Assembly (NCBI GenBank): GCA_031374935.1
Contig: JANMHB010000046.1
Location: 1-5,776 of the forward strand
Length of the DNA stretch: 5,776 bases
Direction of reading: 5' to 3'
Source: JACMLX01 sp031374935
GTDB lineage: Bacteria > Gemmatimonadota > Gemmatimonadetes > Gemmatimonadales > Gemmatimonadaceae
The translations under genes and the position numbers were made by a program. The notes beneath the pieces were generated by a model. That model was not told the DNA's origin. It did no database searches and saw only the letters and a list, made by a program, of their open reading frames with translations. Of this stretch, positions 1 through 5,776 are shown piece by piece; within the stretch, counting starts at the first letter, position 1; each line of letters begins with the position of its first letter.

Positions 1-1
1 G

Positions 2-298
2 CGCACCGGCAAGCTGGCGATGGATGATCTCACCGGTGGCACGTTCACGATCACCAACGGTGGCGTGTTCGGCTCACTCATCTCGACACCGATCATCAAC
101 TATCCGCAGGTCGCGATTCTCGGCCTGCACAAGACGCAGGATCGTGTGGTGGCCATCGACGGCAAGGTGGAAATCCGGCCGATGATGTATGTCGCCCTGA
201 GCTATGACCACCGCATCATCGATGGCCAGCAGGCGGTGCTCTTCCTCGTCCGGATCAAGGAGTTGATGGAAGATCCGGCCAGCATGCTGGTGGAGTAG
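2..298 (+). CDS. sucB: 2-oxoglutarate dehydrogenase E2 (dihydrolipoyllysine-residue succinyltransferase), C-terminal fragment
   Basis: This is the last 98 codons of an E2 acyltransferase; the reading frame is open to the left edge, so the lipoyl domain, the E1/E3-binding domain and most of the catalytic domain lie outside the window. The fragment carries the GGTFTITNGGVFGS block and the PMMYVALSYDHRIIDG block typical of the succinyltransferase catalytic core. DHRIIDG holds the active-site His and Asp (HxxxDG) that move the succinyl group from dihydrolipoamide to CoA. The wording of both blocks fits 2-oxoglutarate dehydrogenase E2 better than pyruvate or branched-chain E2. It ends ELMEDPASMLVE, the usual short C-terminus, so the 3' end is intact. 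The lpd start lies 2 bp after its TAG stop, indicating an operon of cytosolic TCA-cycle enzymes. The ATG at 20 is internal, not the true start. Confidence 0.93.
   Translation, partial: RTGKLAMDDLTGGTFTITNGGVFGSLISTPIINYPQVAILGLHKTQDRVVAIDGKVEIRPMMYVALSYDHRIIDGQQAVLFLVRIKELMEDPASMLVE
292..295 (+). promoter_or_regulatory. Ribosome binding site of lpd, inside the end of sucB
   Basis: GGAG sits 5 bases before the GTG at 301 and overlaps the last sense codons of the E2 gene. It supports GTG 301 as the lpd start and suggests that ribosomes finishing E2 can reinitiate on E3. Confidence 0.65.
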
Positions 299-300
299 CC

Positions 301-1713
301 GTGGCCACTGCAACGATTCCGGCCGATGTCGTGGTCATCGGCGGTGGCCCCGGTGGCTACGTCGCGGCCATCCGGGCTGCCCAGCTCGGCCTGACCACCG
401 TCTGCGTCGAGATGGACAAGACGCTCGGCGGTACCTGCGTCAACGTCGGGTGCATCCCGTCCAAGGCGCTGCTGACCAGCAGTGAGCACTTCGAGTTTGC
501 CCGTCACTCCGCCGCAGAACATGGCGTGGTCATTCCCAAGGTCTCGATCGATCTGGCGCAGATGATGAAGCGCAAGAACGACGTCGTTGGATCAAACACG
601 AAGGGCGTCGAATTCCTGTTCAAGAAAAACAAGGTGACCTGGGCCCGCGGCGCTGGGACGCTCCGCGCGAGCAACGTGATCGATGTCACCGCCGCCGATG
701 GGACCGTGACCAGCTACGCGGCGAAGAACGTCATCATCGCCACCGGCTCGGCGTCGGTCGAACTGCCGTTCCTCAAGTTCGACGAGCAGCGCGTCGTGTC
801 GAACATCGGCGCGCTGACGCTCGCAGCGGTGCCGAAGCGGATGATCGTCGTCGGTGGCGGGGTGATCGGCCTCGAGCTCGGCTCCGTCTGGCGCCGGCTG
901 GGTGCCGAGGTGACGGTGGTGGAGTTCATGCCGACGATTCTGCCAGGCAATGACGATGACGTGATCAAGGACGCGACGAGGATCTTCAGCAAGCAGGGGC
1001 TGGCGATCCGCACCGGCACCAAGGTGACGGCAGCTGACCTGTCGTCGAAGAAGGTGATCAGGCTGACCGTCGAGAAGGACGGCGCGAGCGAGGTACTCGA
1101 GGCGGACGTGGTGCTGGTGAGCGTCGGCCGAAAGCCGTTGCTGCATGGCATCGACGCCAGGGCACTCGGCCTCGAGTTGCAGAAGAACGGCGCGATCAAG
1201 GTCGACGACCAACTGCGCACCAACCTTCCTGGCGTGTTCGCCATTGGCGACGTGGCGGGTGGAAAGCTGCTCGCCCACAAGGCCGAAGAAGAGGGCGTGA
1301 TCGCGGCCGAAGTGATCGCAGGGAAAAAGGTGCACATGCACTACGCGGCGATTCCGGGCGTGGTCTACACCTGGCCCGAGATCGCAACGGTGGGTCTCAC
1401 CGAAGGGGAAGTGAAGGCGTCAGGTCGCGCCTACAAGACTGGCAAGTTCCCATTTTCCGCCAACGGACGCGCGCGCTGTCTCGGCGAGACGAACGGGTTC
1501 GTCAAGATCATTGCCGACGCCGTCACCGATGAACTGCTCGGCTGCCACATCATCGGCGCCAATGCCGGCGACCTGATTCAGGAGATCGTACTGGCGGTGG
1601 AGTACAAGGGGTCGAGTGAAGACATCGCGATCACGACGCACGCACATCCAACGCTGGGCGAGACAGTGAAGGAAGCGGCGCTGGCGGTGTTGGGACGGGC
1701 AATCCACATCTGA
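301..1713 (+). CDS. lpd: Dihydrolipoamide dehydrogenase (E3)
   Basis: This 470-residue flavoprotein reoxidises dihydrolipoyl groups of 2-oxo acid dehydrogenase complexes with NAD+. An N-terminal FAD-binding GGGPGG lies at 14-19. The redox disulfide motif GGTCVNVGCIPSK gives Cys46 and Cys51. A second glycine-rich motif, GGGVIGLELGS, starts the NAD domain in mid-protein, followed by AEVTVVE, where the acidic residue suits NAD over NADP. AIGDVAGGKLLAHKA is the second FAD contact. The C-terminal interface domain ends with HAHPTLGE, giving the catalytic pair His449 and Glu454. Length and all catalytic residues are normal for the family. The GTG start has a good GGAG 5 bases upstream, and the glycine motif begins about 13 residues in, as expected. 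Its place directly behind the E2 gene points to the 2-oxoglutarate complex, although one E3 is often shared with pyruvate dehydrogenase and glycine cleavage. Confidence 0.97.
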   Translation: MATATIPADVVVIGGGPGGYVAAIRAAQLGLTTVCVEMDKTLGGTCVNVGCIPSKALLTSSEHFEFARHSAAEHGVVIPKVSIDLAQMMKRKNDVVGSNTKGVEFLFKKNKVTWARGAGTLRASNVIDVTAADGTVTSYAAKNVIIATGSASVELPFLKFDEQRVVSNIGALTLAAVPKRMIVVGGGVIGLELGSVWRRLGAEVTVVEFMPTILPGNDDDVIKDATRIFSKQGLAIRTGTKVTAADLSSKKVIRLTVEKDGASEVLEADVVLVSVGRKPLLHGIDARALGLELQKNGAIKVDDQLRTNLPGVFAIGDVAGGKLLAHKAEEEGVIAAEVIAGKKVHMHYAAIPGVVYTWPEIATVGLTEGEVKASGRAYKTGKFPFSANGRARCLGETNGFVKIIADAVTDELLGCHIIGANAGDLIQEIVLAVEYKGSSEDIAITTHAHPTLGETVKEAALAVLGRAIHI

Positions 1714-1727
1714 TCCGACATCTCGGA
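1714..1727 (+). terminator. Weak hairpin just after the lpd stop
   Basis: TCCGA, a CATC loop and TCGGA form a perfect 5-bp stem immediately after the TGA of lpd. No T-run follows, so it is at best a weak or Rho-assisted 3' end in the 54-bp gap between two convergent genes. Confidence 0.2.
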
Positions 1728-1767
1728 CATTCGGGGCATCGACTGTCGCCAGACCGGGGCCCAGCCG

Positions 1768-2229
1768 TCACTCAGGTGGGTGCAAACGTTCGATGAACTC
1801 GGCGTCCGCGAGGTCCTGCGGGCGCCCGGTTGCCCGCTTGTTTCGCAGCAACGAGACACGATCGATGAACCACACCGGTACCCCATCGAGGGTGCCTGGC
1901 ATTCTGGTTGACCACGCCTCGTCGAATTCGACGCTATAGAGGTGGGTCAGCAAATCGATGCGATTCGGCGCGCGACCCAGCTGAATCATTCGATCGCTGG
2001 CCTCGAAGTCAGCAGCCTCAATCTCCAGTGATCCAAAGCCGAACTGCCGCAATGCCTCGACGATCCTGGCCCCATTGTCAGCCGTGGGCCGAACGAAGCA
2101 GTCCAGATCGTTTGTGAACCTCGGGTGGCCATGAAACGCGACGGCGTGGCCTCCGACGACGAGATATTCAACGTTGTTCGAACTGAACAATGCGAGCAAC
2201 TCTCTCAAATCGCTGTTGAGTCTCTCCAC
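1768..2229 (-). CDS. Nucleotidyltransferase-fold protein (DUF6036/AbiEii-like)
   Basis: This 153-aa protein has the minimal nucleotidyltransferase signature: hydrophobic strand YLVVGG (Gly26-Gly27), then HGHPRFTNDLD with the metal-binding pair Asp41 and Asp43, and a likely third acid Asp92 in RIDLL. The C-terminal part has KRATGRPQDLAD (Lys131 to Asp142), matching the K-R-x-x-G-R-P-x-D-L-x-D block of AbiEii/DUF6036-type proteins. Such proteins are predicted to move a nucleotide onto RNA or protein, and relatives serve as toxins or antitoxins; the target here is unknown. The start is GTG at 2229, chosen because GGGAGG lies 3 bases upstream and the helix LNSDLRELLALF begins at residue 4. The first 62 bp overlap the upstream 64-aa gene in another frame, implying coupled translation. 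GC content is about 56% over 1921-2220, below the flanking genes. It is convergent with lpd. Confidence 0.85.
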   Translation of the reverse strand: MERLNSDLRELLALFSSNNVEYLVVGGHAVAFHGHPRFTNDLDCFVRPTADNGARIVEALRQFGFGSLEIEAADFEASDRMIQLGRAPNRIDLLTHLYSVEFDEAWSTRMPGTLDGVPVWFIDRVSLLRNKRATGRPQDLADAEFIERLHPPE

Positions 2230-2362
2230 GGGCCTCCCGGTACCGCGCTATGAGGTCCAACGCGCGATCCAGCCGCTGTTGCGGCGTCATGGCCGCCAGC
2301 TCGTCACGGTCGGCCTGCGCGGCGTCCTCGTGCGACTCGAACACCCGTATCACACGATCCAT
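2168..2362 (-). CDS. Small conserved protein paired with the nucleotidyltransferase, function unknown
   Basis: This 64-aa, highly charged protein is probably all-helical. It reads as MDRVIRVF, an acidic stretch ESHEDAAQADRDELAAM, then TPQQRLDRALDLIARYREA and a basic tail around RFERVARIV. No membrane segment, signal peptide, metal motif or HEPN-type R-x4-6-H motif is visible. I recall similar short proteins directly upstream of DUF6036-type nucleotidyltransferases in unrelated bacteria, but could not check this here. Its stop lies 62 bp inside the nucleotidyltransferase gene, and codons for RYREARGE contain that gene's ribosome binding site and GTG. A role as cognate partner (antitoxin, adaptor or substrate) is inference from pairing alone. 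ATG 2362 is the only sensible start. No Shine-Dalgarno precedes it, but a -10-like hexamer sits 6 bases upstream, so its mRNA may be leaderless. Confidence 0.75.
   Translation of the reverse strand: MDRVIRVFESHEDAAQADRDELAAMTPQQRLDRALDLIARYREARGETQQRFERVARIVQFEQR
2233..2238 (-). promoter_or_regulatory. Internal ribosome binding site of the nucleotidyltransferase gene
   Basis: Read on the minus strand this is GGGAGG, a near-perfect anti-16S match, ending 3 bases before the GTG at 2229. It lies within codons for Arg-Glu-Ala of the 64-aa gene and decides the nucleotidyltransferase start. The spacing is slightly short. Confidence 0.6.
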
Positions 2363-2428
2363 GACCGGAAATTACTGTTGTGGGATCAGCCCTGCCATCC
2401 CCCGACCGTCACCTCGACGACGACGGAC
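2363..2428. promoter_or_regulatory. Divergent intergenic region with candidate promoters
   Basis: This 66-bp gap separates the starts of the minus-strand cassette and the ankyrin gene and must hold the cassette's promoter if none lies inside the ankyrin gene. On the minus strand TAATTT (2374 to 2369) fits a -10 of form TAnnnT, with ATGGCA (2398 to 2393) as a 4-of-6 match to a -35 at 18-bp spacing. TAATTT ends 6 bases before the ATG, the geometry of a leaderless transcript. On the plus strand TACTGT (2373-2378) is a possible -10 for the ankyrin gene without a clear -35. The region contains a short AT-rich patch in otherwise GC-rich DNA. Confidence 0.4.
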
Positions 2429-3589
2429 ATGCGACTCGCACAGTACCTGCCATTCGATGCCCCGCTGGAGCAATACGACTCGCAGGCGCACCAACTGCTC
2501 GCCGGCCATGCCAGTGGCGATGCGACCGCCATCGAGGTCCTGCGCAACACGCTGCCGCGCTTCCTCGATCCCGAGGTGACCTGGAAGCCGCTGCATCTCT
2601 CCGACGACGAGATCCAGGCCGCACCGATCACGATCGACGACACCCGGCTGGCACTGGCCCGCGCCTACAGTTTTCGCGACTGGGATGCCCTGGCGACGTA
2701 CGTGAACGACGTGTCGGCACCGGAATCACCGGTCCGGCAATTCGAGGCGGCCGTCGACGCGGTCATCACTGGTGATCTCGCTGGCCTTCGCGCGATGCTG
2801 ACCGCGAACCCAGCGCTGGTGCGTGCGCGCTCGACGCGTGTCACCTGTCACGACCCGGCCGTCCATGGTGCAACGCTGCTGCATTACCTGGGGGCAAATG
2901 GCGTCGAAGGTTACCGCCAGCGATCACCAGCCAACGCGGCCGATATCGCCGCGCTGCTCCTCGAGCGCGGCGCCGAAGTGGATGCACTGGCCGGAATGTA
3001 CGGGGGCCAGTACGCCACTCTCAGCATGCTGATCTCGAGCTCACCGCCAGCCGACGCCGGCGTGCAGGTTGCGCTGGTGAACACACTGCTCGACCATGGC
3101 GCCGCCATCGACGGCATCGGCTCGACCACATGGCAGTCGCCGGTGCTGACGGCGCTCATCTTCGGCTTTCGGGACGCCGCCGAGGCGGTCGCAGCGCGCG
3201 GTGCCTCGGTCGATCGGCTGGTGATTGCGGCGGGGCTTGGACGCACCAATGCCTGTCGCGCGTTGCTCGCTTCAGCAAATGCGGAGGAACGCCATCAGGC
3301 ACTGGCACTGGCGGCGCTCAATGGGCATGTCGATATCGTCGAATTGCTCCTCGATGCCGGCGAAAGTCCGGATCGACTGAATCCCGAAGGCATGCATTCA
3401 CACCAGACACCGTTGCACAGCGCGGCACTGTCAGGGAATCTCGCGCTCGCGCAACTGCTGGTCACTCGTGGCGCAGAGCTGAACATGCGCGACACACTCT
3501 GGAATGCGACTCCGCTTGGCTGGGCCAGGTACGCCGGCCACGAACCGGTGGCGGCGTACCTGCTCGGTCAGGGTGCAACCGACGACTGA
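2429..3589 (+). CDS. Ankyrin-repeat domain protein
   Basis: This 386-aa soluble protein has no signal peptide or membrane segment, so it is probably cytosolic and mediates protein binding. Residues about 1-95 are a non-repeat helical region that includes ARAYSFRDWDALATYV, resembling the ARxxGFxSWxxLxxHV helix often preceding bacterial ankyrin arrays. Ankyrin-type units follow. The clearest are near 147-186 (ATLLHYLGANG, then ADIAALLLERGAEVDA), 213-228 (ALVNTLLDHGAAID), 264-315 (LVIAAGLGRTNACRALL, then ALAALNGHVDIVELLLDAGES), 327-352 (TPLHSAALSGNLALAQLLVTRGAELN) and 361-383 (TPLGWARYAGHEPVAAYLLGQGA). The middle repeats are degenerate. The frame stays open upstream to an ATG at 2174, but that extension is antisense to the two cassette genes and has no ankyrin character, so ATG 2429 is preferred despite lacking a Shine-Dalgarno. 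A TTG at 2378 is a less likely alternative. The binding partner cannot be inferred. Confidence 0.88.
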   Translation: MRLAQYLPFDAPLEQYDSQAHQLLAGHASGDATAIEVLRNTLPRFLDPEVTWKPLHLSDDEIQAAPITIDDTRLALARAYSFRDWDALATYVNDVSAPESPVRQFEAAVDAVITGDLAGLRAMLTANPALVRARSTRVTCHDPAVHGATLLHYLGANGVEGYRQRSPANAADIAALLLERGAEVDALAGMYGGQYATLSMLISSSPPADAGVQVALVNTLLDHGAAIDGIGSTTWQSPVLTALIFGFRDAAEAVAARGASVDRLVIAAGLGRTNACRALLASANAEERHQALALAALNGHVDIVELLLDAGESPDRLNPEGMHSHQTPLHSAALSGNLALAQLLVTRGAELNMRDTLWNATPLGWARYAGHEPVAAYLLGQGATDD

Positions 3590-3597
3590 TCAGCGCC

Positions 3598-5724
3598 TCA
3601 CGGAATGGTCACACGCGCCGGCCCCATCAACCGGCGCGCGAAGTAGGTGTACTGCAACGCGGTCGTTCTGGCACTCTGCTGCAGATTGGCCCCTGAGCCG
3701 TGACCGCCTTCGGTCACTTCGTAGAACAGATACGGCAAGCCCATCGCCGCCATCTTTGCCGCGAACTTGCGCGCGTGTTGCGGTCCCACGCGGTCATCCT
3801 TGGTCGTGGTCCACACCAGCGGCTCGGGATACGTCACGCCCGGCCGGAGGTTGTGGAACGGAGAGATCGATGCGAGGAAGGCCCGCTCTTCTGGCACCGA
3901 CACGCTGCCGTACTCCGCCACCCATGACGCACCCGCCTGGATCTGCTCGAAGCGCAGCATGTCGAGCAGCGGCACTGCGATGTCGACGGCGCCATAGAGC
4001 TCCGGGTGCTGCGTCATCGCCACGCCCATCAGCAGACCACCGTTCGATCCGCCCACGATGCCGAGCTTGGCCGGGCTGGTCACGCGTCGCGTGATGAGAT
4101 CCCGCGCCACCGCCGCGAAGTCGTCGTAGATCACCTGTCGACGTGTCTTGAGCCCGGCCTGATGCCACGCCGGCCCGAACTCGCCACCGCCGCGGATGTT
4201 CGCCAGAACGTACGCCCCACCCTGCTCCAGCCAGAGCTTGCCGACATCCGCGTCGTAGCGCGGCGTGTTCGATATCTCGAAGCCGCCGTACGCTTCGAGC
4301 ACGGTCGGCGTGGAGCCATCCAGTGCGATCGACGTCGGATGCACGATGAAGTACGGCACTTTCGTACCATCCTTCGACGTCGCCTCAAACTGTCGCACCA
4401 CATGACGCGAGGCATCGAACCGGGGGGCCAGCGTTTTCAGGACGACTGGCGGCGCCTTGCCAGCTCCGGCGAGCCAAAGGCTGTTCGGCGTGAGAAAGCC
4501 GGTCACCTGAATCAGCGCCTGATCGCTGCGAGCCTCCGCACTCTGCAGAAAGGCGGACACATTCTCCGGCACGGAGATTGGCGTGCGGGACCACGTTCCG
4601 GCGGCACTCCGTGTGAACGAGAGCACCTTGCCCGTCACGTTGTCGTTGATTGCAACCAGCAAACGTGACCGGGTCGACAAGGTGCCACCCAGCGATTGCC
4701 GAGCCGTGGGTTCGAACACGGCAACCGGCGCCAGTGCATCAGGCTGACGCATCGCGCGCGCGAGATCGAATGCCGCCAGCGATCCCGTCCGAATTGTGGT
4801 TGACCCGGTGCGCCACTCCTCGGAGAGCTGCAGAATGACCTGCCCGTCGATCATGTCGGCAACCGATGCACGCCTCGGCACATTCAGTTTCACCACGTCC
4901 TGTGCCCGGATCAGGTAGTGCTCTGATTCGAAAAACGTGAGCCCCCTGTAGATCGCGCGCAGCTGGCGACCGGACGCATCGCGCACCACGGCCGGAAAGA
5001 CGAAGACATCCGACGGTTGGCCCCGGAACACTTCCACCGCCGCGGACAGTGGTTGGCCTCGCGCCACACGCTTGACGATGTACGGATACCCAGACGCGGT
5101 CACGTCACCCGGCTGCCATTCACGCGTCACCAGCAGGGTGTCTTGCGACAGCCACGCTGCTGATTGCTTTCCCTTTGGCAGCATGAACCCATTCGCCACG
5201 AAGGCGCGCGTGCCGAGATCGAATTCACGTGCCGTCACGGCATCCTCACCCCCGTCCGACAGGTTGAGCATGCAGCGTCGTTCGGCCGGCTGCAGACACG
5301 ACGCGCCCTGCCAGACCCAGTTCGCTTTCTCCGCCGCGGCCAGTGAATCGAGATCGAGCACCGTCGTCCAGCGCGGCGACGTCGTTCGGAAGCTTGCCAG
5401 CGTCGTCCGACGCCAGACGCCGCGCACATGCGAGGAATCCTGCCAGAAGTTGTACAGCATGCCGCCAATGAAGCGCACGCCGGGAATCCGGTCGGTGGCC
5501 TGCGCCATCGTCAGCGCGGACTGATACATCCCGGCGAAACGCGGATCTTTCTCGAGCACGGCGGTCGTTTTCGCATTCTCCGCGCGCACCCAGGCCATGG
5601 CCCGATCACCGGTCATCTCTTCGAGCCAGCGAAAGGAATCCGTGGTATCAGGCGGTGCGCCCTGGGCGGAAATGGCCGACGACGCAACCAGCGTCGCACA
5701 GATCAGGGAAGTGAGTCGAGGCAT
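3598..5724 (-). CDS. Secreted prolyl oligopeptidase, peptidase family S9A
   Basis: This 708-aa serine peptidase should cleave short peptides after proline. Residues 1 to about 20 form a signal peptide (MPRLTSLICATLVASSAISA, then Gln), so it is probably periplasmic or exported. FRWLEE at 31-36 and WVRAEN at 45-50 match the S9A N-terminal signature. A seven-bladed beta-propeller is expected over roughly 80-430, followed by an alpha/beta-hydrolase domain. Visible catalytic residues are Ser560 in GGSNGG, Asp643 in KDDRVGP and His675 in EGGHGSG. Tyr479 in AYGGFEIS matches the oxyanion-hole Tyr of porcine enzyme (81 residues before the Ser in both), Trp601 in ASWVAEYG matches the proline-stacking Trp, and Arg645 the substrate-binding Arg. 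Length is normal for the family with a signal peptide. The start is the ATG just before the signal peptide; no clear Shine-Dalgarno precedes it. It may serve peptide scavenging. Confidence 0.95.
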   Translation of the reverse strand: MPRLTSLICATLVASSAISAQGAPPDTTDSFRWLEEMTGDRAMAWVRAENAKTTAVLEKDPRFAGMYQSALTMAQATDRIPGVRFIGGMLYNFWQDSSHVRGVWRRTTLASFRTTSPRWTTVLDLDSLAAAEKANWVWQGASCLQPAERRCMLNLSDGGEDAVTAREFDLGTRAFVANGFMLPKGKQSAAWLSQDTLLVTREWQPGDVTASGYPYIVKRVARGQPLSAAVEVFRGQPSDVFVFPAVVRDASGRQLRAIYRGLTFFESEHYLIRAQDVVKLNVPRRASVADMIDGQVILQLSEEWRTGSTTIRTGSLAAFDLARAMRQPDALAPVAVFEPTARQSLGGTLSTRSRLLVAINDNVTGKVLSFTRSAAGTWSRTPISVPENVSAFLQSAEARSDQALIQVTGFLTPNSLWLAGAGKAPPVVLKTLAPRFDASRHVVRQFEATSKDGTKVPYFIVHPTSIALDGSTPTVLEAYGGFEISNTPRYDADVGKLWLEQGGAYVLANIRGGGEFGPAWHQAGLKTRRQVIYDDFAAVARDLITRRVTSPAKLGIVGGSNGGLLMGVAMTQHPELYGAVDIAVPLLDMLRFEQIQAGASWVAEYGSVSVPEERAFLASISPFHNLRPGVTYPEPLVWTTTKDDRVGPQHARKFAAKMAAMGLPYLFYEVTEGGHGSGANLQQSARTTALQYTYFARRLMGPARVTIP
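3614..3638 (+). terminator. GC-rich hairpin beyond the ankyrin gene, inside the protease 3' end
   Basis: CGCGCCGG (3614-3621) and CCGGCGCG (3631-3638) form a perfect 8-bp stem around a 9-base loop. It lies 24 bases after the ankyrin stop and within the last codons of the convergent protease gene. With no T-run it is not a canonical intrinsic terminator, but it is the best 3'-end structure for the ankyrin transcript. Confidence 0.3.
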
Positions 5725-5776
5725 TGGTCTGAGTGAGAGCGTGAATTCCGCGCGTGGCCGCGTCCGTGCGCTGGCC
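5725..5776 (-). other. Upstream region of the protease gene, cut by the window edge
   Basis: The 52 bases before the protease ATG hold no recognisable Shine-Dalgarno, -10 or -35. On the minus strand the frame stays open to the window edge, but no upstream ATG, GTG or TTG is visible in the nearest codons, and the signal peptide supports ATG 5724. The promoter presumably lies outside the window. Confidence 0.4.

Noticed and set aside
592..1341. Long minus-strand open frames (up to 249 aa) opposite lpd
   Set aside because: They are antisense to a full, motif-complete lpd gene, rich in His and Arg as GC-rich shadow frames are, and match no family I recognise.
1714..1767. Recombination scar or attachment site flanking the minus-strand cassette
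   Set aside because: I found no direct repeat shared between 1714-1767 and 2363-2428, and no integrase or transposase is in the window.
2168..2362. The small protein as a HEPN partner of an MNT-HEPN toxin-antitoxin pair
   Set aside because: At 64 aa it is too short for a HEPN domain and lacks the R-x4-6-H catalytic motif.
3130..3696. 188-aa plus-strand frame across the ankyrin and protease 3' ends
   Set aside because: It lies out of frame within the ankyrin gene, is dominated by Arg, Gly and Ala, and spans two well-supported convergent genes.
4006..4668. 220-aa plus-strand frame opposite the protease
   Set aside because: It is antisense to the protease domain; its Arg- and His-rich composition mirrors the protease codons and there is no start signal or domain.
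5665..5724. Protease N-terminus as a lipoprotein signal
   Set aside because: Cys9 is preceded by Leu-Ile rather than a small residue and lies too early in the hydrophobic stretch for a lipobox.

Overview
The window reads as a chromosomal stretch of a high-GC bacterium. GC is about 65-70% in hand-counted lines of the metabolic genes. The protease's signal peptide runs into an alanine-glutamine junction, a pattern I associate with Gemmatimonadota. That placement is an impression from protein style and gene content, not a measurement; Acidobacteriota or a proteobacterium cannot be excluded.

Layout: (1) At the left edge is the C-terminal catalytic end of a 2-oxoglutarate dehydrogenase E2 subunit (sucB-like), cut by the window. 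Dihydrolipoamide dehydrogenase (lpd, E3) follows after 2 bp, so E2 and E3 form an operon. E2 transfers the succinyl group to CoA and E3 reoxidises the lipoyl arm with NAD+. (2) On the minus strand lies a two-gene cassette: a 64-aa protein of unknown function (2168-2362), then a 153-aa nucleotidyltransferase-fold protein (1768-2229). The genes overlap by 62 bp in different frames, and the second gene's Shine-Dalgarno and GTG start lie inside the first gene. (3) Diverging from the cassette across a 66-bp gap is a 386-aa ankyrin-repeat protein (2429-3589). (4) Tail-to-tail with it, 8 bp apart, is a 708-aa secreted S9A prolyl oligopeptidase on the minus strand (3598-5724). Its complete Ser-Asp-His triad and prolyl-specificity residues are visible.

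Metabolically, E2 and E3 clearly work together. The minus-strand pair forms its own translationally coupled unit and is somewhat GC-poorer (169 of 300 bases are G or C over 1921-2220). It is the accessory-looking part of the window and resembles an AbiEii/DUF6036-type nucleotidyltransferase module, a fold also used in toxin-antitoxin and phage-defence systems. Its function cannot be set from sequence alone. The ankyrin protein and protease are convergent and need not be linked functionally. I see no tRNA, rRNA, CRISPR array, insertion sequence or integrase, and no gene-free stretch over 300 bases.
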